This document shows, piece by piece, positions 1-6,624 of a stretch of 8,974 nt of DNA. The notes beneath the pieces are model-generated. The model did no database searches. It saw nothing but the letters and a program-made list of their open reading frames with translations, and was not told where the DNA came from. A program made the position numbers and the translations under genes. Numbering within the stretch: position 1 is the stretch's first letter; each line of letters starts with the position of its first letter. The stretch comes from Phycisphaerales bacterium. GTDB lineage: Bacteria > Planctomycetota > Phycisphaerae > Tepidisphaerales > Tepidisphaeraceae. The stretch spans positions 1 through 8,974 of the forward strand of contig JAQGHK010000668.1 in NCBI GenBank assembly GCA_028288875.1. The letters run 5' to 3'.

Positions 1-1818
1 ATCGAGTGTGCGACTGGCTTGTTCTATTGCCTTGTATAGCTCGTCGCTGTGGTTTGACATAAAATCATCGCCGCGGGCAGCCATCTGACTGCTGTGGAAC
101 ATCTGGAAGTTGTCGCTCTCTATGCCACCCTGCCACGCGAGCGTGATCGCATCGAACTCACGGTTCTTCAGCCGGTCGTGGAAGACCGACCATTCCTGAG
201 GGTCCGGAATCAGCCGGACCTTGGCGCGTGCATACAGGTCTTTCAAAAGCAGGACCATTTTCTCATAGTTCGGAATGCCGCCGGGGTAAGTGAGCTTGAA
301 TTCAAAGGGATCGCCGGCGGCGTTTTTCAACACACCGCTGCCGTCGCGATTGGTCCACCCGGCATCGGCCAGCAGCTTGGCGGCTTTGTCGGTGTCATAA
401 GGATATGGCTGCAGCGCCGGGTCGGCCTGCTTGCCGCCGGGATTGAATGGCCCGGCGGCCGGCACGGCAAGTCCGAGCATCACGTCGGCCAGCAATCGCT
501 TCTGGTCTGTCAACAGCGTCATCGCCTGACGAACATGCTTGTCGGAAAACTTGGTCGCTTTGGCGTTGCGCGACTGGTTCCAGGCAAGGAAGCGGTAGCT
601 GGCAGTGGAGGCTTGGTATTCAAAGGCCTGAGTCCGCGCGGCGACGGCTTCATTTTTCTTCAGTGCAAGAAACTGTTCCGGCTTGCATTCCAGTGAATCG
701 AATTCACCATTGGTGAAGCCCGTCTGCAGCGCGACGGCGTTGGTGAACTCCTGGTATACCAGCCTGTCGAACGCGGCCGGCACACCCCAGTAGCGTGGGT
801 TGCGGACCAACCGCGCCAGTTGTCCCGGCTTCCATCCGGCCGGGTCTTCCATCATGTACGGACCCGACCCCAACAGCAGGCCCGTCGACTGGGTGAATTG
901 CTGCGGCGTGTACTTTTCATAGAAATGCTTCGGCAGCACCTGGAAGCTGGCGGCCAGCTCGAATGATTTGAAATACGGCACTTTAAAGACAAAGGCGACC
1001 TCATGGTCGTTAATCTTCTTGACCTCGCGGATACGCGACAGGTAGGCACGATCGCGCGGCGCATCGATGGCCGGATTCATGGTGAACTGGTACGTGAAGA
1101 CAACGTCGTCGGCCGTCACAGGCAGGCCGTCGGAGAATGTGACGTTGGGCCGCAGCTTGAAACGCACGGTCACGGCCGGAGGGCAATCGGGCTCGCCGCC
1201 GATGTTGTCGTCCTGCCGCCCTTCCTTCAGGCGACGTTCGACGTATGCCTTCTGGGCGGCGGCATCTTCCTCGGGATAGCCGGCCTCTTTGATGATTTCG
1301 GCTTCGGTCACCGCCACGCCACGCCGCGTGGCGGCGTACGCTTCCCACTTGGCGCTGGTGTCCTCAATCGTCCAACTCTCAGCGATCAGCCCCTGCCATT
1401 CCAGCGTGACGGGATCGCGCCCGCACAGGCTTTCGATGACGTTGCCTTGCAAATCGGCCGCGTAGGCGTCGCCGGGAATGATGGGCGTCAGCGACGAAAA
1501 CTTCCCGCTCAGGCCGGTGACCAGCCAGTCGCCCTCGGCGAAATCCGGCTTCTGCCGGGCGGCGGCGACGCGCTGCTGCGCGGCGGGCAGATTGGACGCC
1601 ATTGCGCTCGGCCCAGTCGTCGACTGCACGGCAACACCGCGGCTGATCTTGTCGCTGATCGAACGCAGATCCGATGCCTGTTGCTCCAGCTTCTGCTCGA
1701 CGGTCTGGACCTCATCCCACTGCCGATCGAACTGGAGCATGGCCAGGATGATCAGGACGATGACGGCGCTGAGGAGCACGAACAGGACAAAGTCCTTCAC
1801 GCTAAAACTTTTCTCCAT
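1..1818 (-). CDS. Membrane-anchored ABC transporter solute-binding protein, family 5 (3' end beyond window)
   Basis: The frame is open for 606 codons from the ATG at 1818 to base 1 with no stop, so the C-terminus is missing. It belongs to the SBP_bac_5 (OppA/DppA) family: LRPNVTFSDGLPVTADDVVF at about 222-241, LGSGPYMMEDP near 316-326, the strand/turn RNPRYWG at 339-345, DTDKAAKLLADAGW at 475-488, and ITLAWQGG near 558-565. Unlike the first binding protein of the operon, it starts with an uncleaved-looking transmembrane helix (residues 11-28). A charged, probably coiled-coil stretch (31-60) and an Ala/Gln-rich linker follow, so it is likely tethered to the inner membrane with the binding domain outside. 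Residues about 158-213 are an insertion where the family normally has a short beta-hairpin. The gene begins 30 bases after the oppC stop, with GGAG at 1824-1827 five bases before the ATG, so it is probably co-transcribed. The family is sure; the ligand is unknown (peptide is the default guess). Confidence 0.9.
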   Translation of the reverse strand, partial: MEKSFSVKDFVLFVLLSAVIVLIILAMLQFDRQWDEVQTVEQKLEQQASDLRSISDKISRGVAVQSTTGPSAMASNLPAAQQRVAAARQKPDFAEGDWLVTGLSGKFSSLTPIIPGDAYAADLQGNVIESLCGRDPVTLEWQGLIAESWTIEDTSAKWEAYAATRRGVAVTEAEIIKEAGYPEEDAAAQKAYVERRLKEGRQDDNIGGEPDCPPAVTVRFKLRPNVTFSDGLPVTADDVVFTYQFTMNPAIDAPRDRAYLSRIREVKKINDHEVAFVFKVPYFKSFELAASFQVLPKHFYEKYTPQQFTQSTGLLLGSGPYMMEDPAGWKPGQLARLVRNPRYWGVPAAFDRLVYQEFTNAVALQTGFTNGEFDSLECKPEQFLALKKNEAVAARTQAFEYQASTASYRFLAWNQSRNAKATKFSDKHVRQAMTLLTDQKRLLADVMLGLAVPAAGPFNPGGKQADPALQPYPYDTDKAAKLLADAGWTNRDGSGVLKNAAGDPFEFKLTYPGGIPNYEKMVLLLKDLYARAKVRLIPDPQEWSVFHDRLKNREFDAITLAWQGGIESDNFQMFHSSQMAARGDDFMSNHSDELYKAIEQASRTLD

Positions 1819-1823
1819 GCAGA

Positions 1824-1827
1824 CTCC
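1824..1827 (-). promoter_or_regulatory. Ribosome binding site of the second solute-binding protein gene
   Basis: GGAG on the minus strand, five bases before the ATG at 1818. It sits in the 30-base gap after the oppC stop codon and supports choosing this ATG, which places the transmembrane helix directly at the N-terminus. Confidence 0.6.
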
Positions 1828-1848
1828 AGAGAGCAAATCGATCAGGAA

Positions 1849-2769
1849 TTACAGCTTGCCGGCGTCTTTCTTCGGATCGAGCACGTCGCGTAGGCCGTCA
1901 CCGAGGAAGTTTAAGCCTAGCAAGGCGGCCATCAAGAGCAGGCACGGAAACAGCAGCATCCACCAGTAAAACTTCACCGGCGATAACGCGGCCACGCCGT
2001 CGCTGGCGAGGCTGCCCCACGTAGGCAGCGGCAGCCGGACGCCGACGCCGAGGAAACTGAGAAAGCTTTCCTGCAGAATCGCGCTCGGCACCGTCAGCGT
2101 GGCGTACACGGTGATCGGGCCGACGAGGTTCGGCAAGATGTGTCGCATGAAAATCCGGCGCTGCGGCAATCCGAGCGCACGGGCCGCCTCAACGAATGGC
2201 AGGCCGCGAAGCGCCAGCACTTGGCCACGCACGACCCGCGCCATCGTCAGCCAGCCAACCAGGCCGATCGACAAGAACATGACAATCAGGTTGGCGGCCT
2301 GCGCACTGCTGAACCAGTTGCCGTGCTGCAGGCGTTCCAGGCCGTCGGTCATGGGCGTTTCGAGCGCGATTTTGAAGAGGATGACCAGCAGGATGTACGG
2401 CAGGCCGTACATGACGTCGACGGTTCGCATGAGCGCCGAATCGACCCACCCGCCCGTGTAACCGGCGATCAGGCCGACAAAGGTGCCGACGACGACGGCG
2501 ATCGCCGCGGCGGCGATGCCGATCATGAGTGAGATCGCCCCGCCGAGCAGGCACCGCCCGAGCAGACTGCGGCCAAGTGTATCGTAGCCGAACCAGCCGG
2601 CGGGATTCAGCGCGGGTACGCCGCGCACCAAGTCGCCGTGTTGGCCGTCGTAGTAAATCGACGAGGCGGACGACAGCGTCCATGGCAAGGCGATGAGGCA
2701 AGCCAGAAGCACGAGCGCCAACACGCCGCCGCCGATGATGATCCGTGGGCTGAGCAGGCCGCGGTTCAT
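1849..2769 (-). CDS. oppC: Oligopeptide ABC transporter permease OppC-like
   Basis: This is a 306-residue inner-membrane subunit of a peptide-type ABC importer, normal length for OppC/DppC. Seen in the sequence: a first transmembrane helix at about 11-31; the OppC/DppC N-terminal signature GYDTLGRSLLGRCLLGG (61-77); helices at about 79-103, 122-135 and 160-178; the EAA loop that docks on the ATPase, VEAARALGLPQRR followed by HILPN (193-214); and the C-terminal family block QESFLSFLGVGVRLPLPTWG (233-252). A last membrane helix at about 267-289 leads to a short cytoplasmic tail with GDGLRDVLDP. The start ATG overlaps the oppB stop in an ATGA arrangement and is preceded by a strong Shine-Dalgarno site, so translation is probably coupled to oppB. 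It should pair with the OppB-like subunit to form the translocation channel. Subfamily (Opp versus Dpp) and substrate cannot be settled from sequence alone. Confidence 0.95.
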   Translation of the reverse strand: MNRGLLSPRIIIGGGVLALVLLACLIALPWTLSSASSIYYDGQHGDLVRGVPALNPAGWFGYDTLGRSLLGRCLLGGAISLMIGIAAAAIAVVVGTFVGLIAGYTGGWVDSALMRTVDVMYGLPYILLVILFKIALETPMTDGLERLQHGNWFSSAQAANLIVMFLSIGLVGWLTMARVVRGQVLALRGLPFVEAARALGLPQRRIFMRHILPNLVGPITVYATLTVPSAILQESFLSFLGVGVRLPLPTWGSLASDGVAALSPVKFYWWMLLFPCLLLMAALLGLNFLGDGLRDVLDPKKDAGKL

Positions 2770-3698
2770 CGGGCACCTCCGACGTCAATCCGCGGGTCGA
2801 CCAGGCCGTACGCTAAATCGACGATGAGATTGAACGCCAGAACGAACGTCGAATAGACCAGCACGACGCCAAGGATCAGCGTGCGATCCCGGTTCAGCAC
2901 GCTGTTTACAAAGTGCTGGCCGAGCCCGGGGATGTTGAAGACTTTTTCGACGACGAAGGAGCCGGTCAGTGTGTAAGCCGCCGCAGGGCCGAGGTAACTT
3001 AGCACGGGCAGGATTGCGTTCTTCAGGCAGTGCTTCCAAATGACCCACGACCGGCTCAGCCCCTTAGCGCGGGCCGTGCGGACGAAGTCGCTGGAGAGGA
3101 CATCAAGCATGCTCACACGTGTGAGGCGAGCGATATACGCCATCGGCGCCATCGCCAATGCGACGCCGGGCAGCAGCAGATCGATCGGCCGTTCAAACCG
3201 GCCGACGGCGAAGACGCCGCTGAGCCAGCTGCTGGCGCTGAGCATCAGCAGTAAGGCCGCAACGACAAAGCTCGGCACGCTGATGCCGACGAGTGCGATT
3301 GTCAGGCTCAGCCAATCGATCCAGCCGCCCCGCCGCACCGCGGCCATGGTGCCGACGACGATGCCGACGACCGTCGCGATCACCATCGCAAACAGCCCCA
3401 GCACCACGCTGATCGGCAACGCCGATTTGATGATGTCGTTCACCGTCCACTCGCGGTACTGCATCGACTGCCCGAAGTTCAGATGGCCGATGATCTGGAT
3501 CGGGTAATACGCCAGAAACTTCCACGGCGATTCGGCGTGGAATGTCGCCTTGAGCGAGGCCACCACCGCAGGATCGATATTCTTCTCGCCGGCGAACGGG
3601 TCGCCGGGGGCCACCCAAACGAGCAGGAATGTCAGCACATAAATGATCGCCAGGATCAAGGGCAACTGCAGCAGGCGATAGGCGATCAATCTTCCCAT
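2766..3698 (-). CDS. oppB: Oligopeptide ABC transporter permease OppB-like
   Basis: This is a 310-residue inner-membrane permease subunit, close to the usual length of OppB (about 306). The N-terminus is the classic OppB/DppB start: basic residues, a transmembrane helix at about 9-29, then APGDPFAGEKN (30-40). The periplasmic segment with HLNFGQSMQYREWTVNDII (72-90) closely follows the pattern of enterobacterial OppB. Further helices are at about 96-120, 131-155 and 173-191. The EAA loop is TARAKGLSRSWVIWKHCLKN then AILP (208-231). The tail has EKVFNIPGLGQHFVNSVLNRD (251-271), typical of the family, and a final helix at about 275-298. The gene starts nine bases after the stop of the OppA-like gene and overlaps oppC by ATGA. 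No clear Shine-Dalgarno sequence precedes its ATG (upstream bases AACTAAAACCAGACC), so its expression may rely on coupling to the upstream gene. Confidence 0.95.
   Translation of the reverse strand: MGRLIAYRLLQLPLILAIIYVLTFLLVWVAPGDPFAGEKNIDPAVVASLKATFHAESPWKFLAYYPIQIIGHLNFGQSMQYREWTVNDIIKSALPISVVLGLFAMVIATVVGIVVGTMAAVRRGGWIDWLSLTIALVGISVPSFVVAALLLMLSASSWLSGVFAVGRFERPIDLLLPGVALAMAPMAYIARLTRVSMLDVLSSDFVRTARAKGLSRSWVIWKHCLKNAILPVLSYLGPAAAYTLTGSFVVEKVFNIPGLGQHFVNSVLNRDRTLILGVVLVYSTFVLAFNLIVDLAYGLVDPRIDVGGAR
2775..2780 (-). promoter_or_regulatory. Strong Shine-Dalgarno site for oppC, inside the 3' end of oppB
   Basis: GGAGGT on the minus strand, five bases before the oppC ATG (2767-2769). It is the best ribosome binding site in the window. 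It lies within the last codons of oppB, which fits translational coupling across the ATGA overlap. Confidence 0.75.
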
Positions 3699-3707
3699 GG
3701 TCTGGTT

Positions 3708-5381
3708 TTAGTTCTTAATTGCGACGCGCTTCCAGTTAATCAGGCTGCGGGCGTTGATGGTCATGCCTTCCACGCTGGGGTCGATCATCGACGCATTCAC
3801 ATAATGGAAGATCGGAATGATCGGCACCTGCATGTTGATCATATTCTCCGCGCGGCGAAGCAGGTCGAAGCGCTTCGTCGCATCGGCTTCACTGGCGGCC
3901 TGGGCGAGCAGGCCGTCGTATTCGGGATTTTGCCAGTCGCTGTCGTTCTGGTTGCTGCTGGACAGGTACTTGTCCGTGAACGTGGAGACGTCCGGGTAAT
4001 CGCCGTACCACGCGACGGTGGAGATCGTGTAGTTCTTCGTGCTGTTGCGCTCTTTGAAGGTTTTGACTTCGACACCTTCGATTTCAAAATCGATGCCGAG
4101 ATTCTGCTTCCATTGCTGCTTCAGCACCTGAGCCACGCGGGCGCGAAGGCTGTTGTCGCTGTTATACAGCACGGGCAGCTTCGGAAACCCTCGGCCCTCG
4201 GGGAAGCCAGCGTCGGCGAGCAACTGTTTGGCGCGTTTCACGTCGTAACCCAAGCCGGGCAGGCTGGTGTAGCCGGGCAGTGTGCCGGGCGGGATGTAGG
4301 TGCTGGCCACGGGCTCGCCGAGACGGGAAATGTTTTCGGTGATGAACGATTTGTCGATCGAGAGCGCGAGTGCTTGGCGAACCCGCGTGTCATTGAGCGG
4401 ATTCTTCTGGCCACTAGGCAGTTCCGGCCGACAGTTGAGCGTAAGGAAGAACGTGCCGAACGCCGTGCACGTGCTGAAGCCGACTTTGTGCTGGGCGCGG
4501 AGCTCGGGGGCGACATCGGCCGGCACTTCGGTAATGTAACGGACGGCGCCGGCCTCGAATTGAAGATATTGGCTCAGCGCGTTGTCGTTGGTGACGTTTT
4601 CGATCGCCGACAGTTTGACGTTGCCCGCGTCCCAGTAGTTTGGGTTTCGATCCAGCCGAAGGCGCTTCTTGAATTGCCAATCGGTCAACACGAATGGCCC
4701 GTTCGTCACCACCGCCGGCGGGCGCGTGTATCGGCTGTTGTAACCCCGCCCTTCTTTGAATGGCCGCATCGACGGCTCGTGCCGCGGATAGAACGGCGGG
4801 AAGGCGATCAGATCCAGAAAATAGGTGATCGGCTTGGCGAGCGTGACCTGCAACGTGTGCGGGTCGGTCGCTTTGATGCCGACGCTCTCGAAATCGGCCG
4901 GCTCGTCAGCAGCCAGTGCGTCGCCGTAGGCGTGAGCGCCTTCAATCCCGTGCAGCAGATAGGTGTACTCGCCCGGCGAATCGAGCATCAGCTTCCAACT
5001 GAACACGTAATCGCCGGCAACGACCGGGTCGCCGTTGCTCCACTTGGCCTGGGGCCGCAGGTGGAAGGTGTAGGTGCGTTTGTCCGGCGAGAGATCGACG
5101 CTGGTCGCGCCGGCGGGCTCGGGGGCGAAGTTTACGCCGGTTGGTGAGAACAGGCCCTCACGGATGGCATAGGTGACGCGGAAATCCTGCACGTACGACA
5201 TCTGATTGAGGTCGAGCGTGATGATGTCGCCGCGATTGATGAACCGGAAGACCGCCGCGCCTGCAGGGTCGGGGCGGCGGTCACATGAACTGCAAAGCGG
5301 TGCGAAAAGTATCGGCGGGAGTGCGAGGAACAGACCGATCAGTCGACGACGGATGCCGGAATGACGAATCGGTGACTCCAA
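3708..5381 (-). CDS. oppA: Oligopeptide-binding protein OppA-like (ABC transporter solute-binding protein, family 5)
   Basis: This 557-residue exported binding protein should capture peptides outside the inner membrane and deliver them to the OppBC channel encoded next. Family 5 landmarks are clear: YTFHLRPQAKWSNGDPVVAGDYVFSW (104-129), VTNGPFVLTDW (225-235), RNPNYWDAGNVKL (245-257), VRQALALSIDK (334-344), VKRAKQLLADAGFPEG (381-396), and WYGDYPDVSTF (458-468), followed by an NPEYDGLLAQA block (485-495). The N-terminus has arginines at 11-13, a hydrophobic core at 14-29, then CSSC at 30-33. C33 could be a lipidated cysteine, but the lipobox is atypical (LCSSC), so either lipoprotein or Sec-exported soluble protein is possible. 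The start must be non-ATG: a stop codon lies two codons upstream in the same frame and the first internal Met is residue 61, so TTG at 5381 is the best choice. It is transcribed directly after the helical exported protein. Confidence 0.93.
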   Translation of the reverse strand: MESPIRHSGIRRRLIGLFLALPPILFAPLCSSCDRRPDPAGAAVFRFINRGDIITLDLNQMSYVQDFRVTYAIREGLFSPTGVNFAPEPAGATSVDLSPDKRTYTFHLRPQAKWSNGDPVVAGDYVFSWKLMLDSPGEYTYLLHGIEGAHAYGDALAADEPADFESVGIKATDPHTLQVTLAKPITYFLDLIAFPPFYPRHEPSMRPFKEGRGYNSRYTRPPAVVTNGPFVLTDWQFKKRLRLDRNPNYWDAGNVKLSAIENVTNDNALSQYLQFEAGAVRYITEVPADVAPELRAQHKVGFSTCTAFGTFFLTLNCRPELPSGQKNPLNDTRVRQALALSIDKSFITENISRLGEPVASTYIPPGTLPGYTSLPGLGYDVKRAKQLLADAGFPEGRGFPKLPVLYNSDNSLRARVAQVLKQQWKQNLGIDFEIEGVEVKTFKERNSTKNYTISTVAWYGDYPDVSTFTDKYLSSSNQNDSDWQNPEYDGLLAQAASEADATKRFDLLRRAENMINMQVPIIPIFHYVNASMIDPSVEGMTINARSLINWKRVAIKN

Positions 5382-5384
5382 AAA

Positions 5385-6479
5385 TCAAATCCCAACGAAA
5401 CAGCCGCCGCCTTCAATTTGGGGGGCGTCTTTGAGGGCCTTGAACGCCGGAACGGCACTCGTGGCATTCAGCGCCTCGGCCACCTGCTTTACGACGGCGG
5501 GCGTCTGGATCGGGTCGCGGAGCTTGGAGAGCGGCTCGAACTTCACGGCGGCGACGCCCTGCTTCGAGGCGTCAAGCGTGACTCGCATCGCGCCAGCAAT
5601 GCTTTTCACCAGCTGGATCGTCTGGTCGCGCTGGTCGCCGCCGAGGGTGGCCGTGCGCTGGGCGGCGAGGCTGAGCAGGTCCAGCATGTGCTGGAGCGTC
5701 GTCATCTGCTGCGCCGGCGTCATGGCGCTCGTGACGCCACCGCGAACGAAGAAGATCGGCGGAATGCGGTCGGCCTGCGGGGAAGCGGGCAGGCCCTTGG
5801 CATATTGATCAAGACGGGCTGCCATCAGTTCGTTCATCGCGTCGATGGCCGGGCCGTAGGCGTCCTTGGGGAGCGGCGGCGTCTGGTCGGGCAGGAAAAG
5901 CGCGTTGTACGCGTCCTGCACCAGCGGGCCGGCTTCCGTGTGCTTCTTGGCCGAGGCGACGATGGCCTTGGTGAGCGTCTGCTTATCGCGGTTGAACTTG
6001 ACGGACAGGATGCTCGGCAGCAATGACCCGGCCGCTTTGACGCCCCAGATCGCAACAGCCGGCGAGGCATCGTCCATCAGTTTCTGCGCTAGCGGGGCGA
6101 ACTGATTGGCCTTGCTGGCATTGGCGACGCGGTAGATGACGATCGCGGCATTCAGGCGTTTGTTGACGTCCGAGTCGGCCAGCAGCGGCGTGATGTCCGT
6201 GATGACGGCCTGGGCGTAGGCGCTTTGAAAGCTGGCGGAAGGGATGACGGTGGTCGTCGGCTCCGGCTGGCGGGCCAGCTCATCGCGGGCGACGCCGGCG
6301 CCTGTGCCGGAACTGATCTTGGCGATCTGGTTTTTGACGTAGGTTTCGATATTCGGCTTGTCCGCGTCGGACGAAGCCGCCGTACGAACGGCCGTAGGCA
6401 AGTCCGCCGCCGAGGCCCAAGAGGCCACGCCTGCCAGAACTGCCGCCCCTGCCGCCGCCACCGTCCGCCACCGTTGCAT
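5385..6479 (-). CDS. Exported alpha-helical protein of unknown function, possibly HEAT-like
   Basis: I do not recognise this 364-residue protein as a named family. It starts with a clear Sec signal peptide: MQRWR, an Ala/Val/Gly-rich core, and a probable cleavage at ASA before ADLP (about residue 24). The mature part is rich in Ala, Leu and Lys and looks wholly helical. Residues about 95-158 (ITPLLADSDVNKRLNAAIVI and the next helices) resemble HEAT/ARM-type helix pairs in which repeat ends carry DSD or DDASP turns. The C-terminus is odd: a glycine run then a lone cysteine in GGGCFVGI. It is the first gene of the opp operon and ends only three bases before the TTG of the OppA-like gene, so a role linked to peptide uptake or the cell envelope is a reasonable inference, not shown. 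GTG at 6482, one codon upstream, is an equally possible start; GAGGA at 6489-6493 serves either. Confidence 0.8.
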   Translation of the reverse strand: MQRWRTVAAAGAAVLAGVASWASAADLPTAVRTAASSDADKPNIETYVKNQIAKISSGTGAGVARDELARQPEPTTTVIPSASFQSAYAQAVITDITPLLADSDVNKRLNAAIVIYRVANASKANQFAPLAQKLMDDASPAVAIWGVKAAGSLLPSILSVKFNRDKQTLTKAIVASAKKHTEAGPLVQDAYNALFLPDQTPPLPKDAYGPAIDAMNELMAARLDQYAKGLPASPQADRIPPIFFVRGGVTSAMTPAQQMTTLQHMLDLLSLAAQRTATLGGDQRDQTIQLVKSIAGAMRVTLDASKQGVAAVKFEPLSKLRDPIQTPAVVKQVAEALNATSAVPAFKALKDAPQIEGGGCFVGI

Positions 6480-6488
6480 CACGCCATT

Positions 6489-6493
6489 TCCTC
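6489..6493 (-). promoter_or_regulatory. Ribosome binding site of the first operon gene
   Basis: GAGGA on the minus strand, nine bases before the ATG at 6479 and six before the GTG at 6482. The spacing does not decide between the two adjacent starts. Confidence 0.6.
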
Positions 6494-6510
6494 ACGCTGT
6501 AAGAGCGGGG

Positions 6511-6540
6511 ACGGTACTCGACCGAACGAATTGCTGTCAA
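6511..6540 (-). promoter_or_regulatory. Candidate sigma-70-type promoter of the opp operon
   Basis: On the minus strand a perfect -35 box TTGACA (6535-6540) is followed after 18 bases by TACCGT (6511-6516), which keeps the most conserved first, second and last bases of TATAAT. A start about seven bases further on would leave a leader of about 25 bases containing the GAGGA ribosome binding site, which is a sensible geometry. It lies directly after the hairpin that ends the preceding gene. The -35 is strong and the -10 is only half-matched, so this remains a prediction. Confidence 0.55.
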
Positions 6541-6558
6541 GAAAACGCGGATCGCACG

Positions 6559-6610
6559 ACGGCCGCTTCATTCGGGTTTTGACCCTTTCGGGCCCAAACG
6601 AAGCGGCCGT
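6559..6610 (-). terminator. Long 3' hairpin after the 763-residue protein gene (putative terminator)
   Basis: The hairpin begins 14 bases after the TAA at 6625-6627. In minus-strand RNA the outer stem is 11 perfect pairs (ACGGCCGCUUC with GAAGCGGCCGU). It continues for seven more (GUUUGGG with CCCGAAU, two of them G-U), giving 18 uninterrupted pairs. The top is a small CCC-GAAA-GGG hairpin with a GNRA tetraloop, flanked by an unpaired UCAAAA. In plus-strand RNA the two wobble pairs would be A-C mismatches, so the fold favours transcription from the minus strand. There is no U-run directly after the stem (the first is UUUU, 13 bases on), so it is not a textbook intrinsic terminator. It could act as a factor-assisted terminator or as a 3'-end stabiliser. 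Confidence 0.65.
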
Positions 6611-6624
6611 TTAGCGCGTCAAAG

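Noticed and set aside
94..696. A 200-codon plus-strand frame at the left end
   Set aside because: The minus strand here is continuously open and encodes clear family 5 motifs, so the plus-strand frame is a shadow of the truncated gene.
1003..1893. A 296-codon plus-strand frame opposite the second binding protein and the oppC end
   Set aside because: It lies across two real minus-strand genes, and its translation shows low-complexity shadow composition with no domain.
3483..5147. A 554-codon open frame on the plus strand opposite the OppA-like gene
   Set aside because: Its protein is Arg/His/Gly/Asp-rich without recognisable motifs, and the opposite strand encodes an unmistakable family 5 binding protein. 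Long antisense frames are expected in GC-rich genes with strong third-position bias.
6574..6595. The small inverted repeats GGGTTTTGACCC and GGGCCC as separate operators
   Set aside because: Both are explained as parts of the larger minus-strand hairpin.
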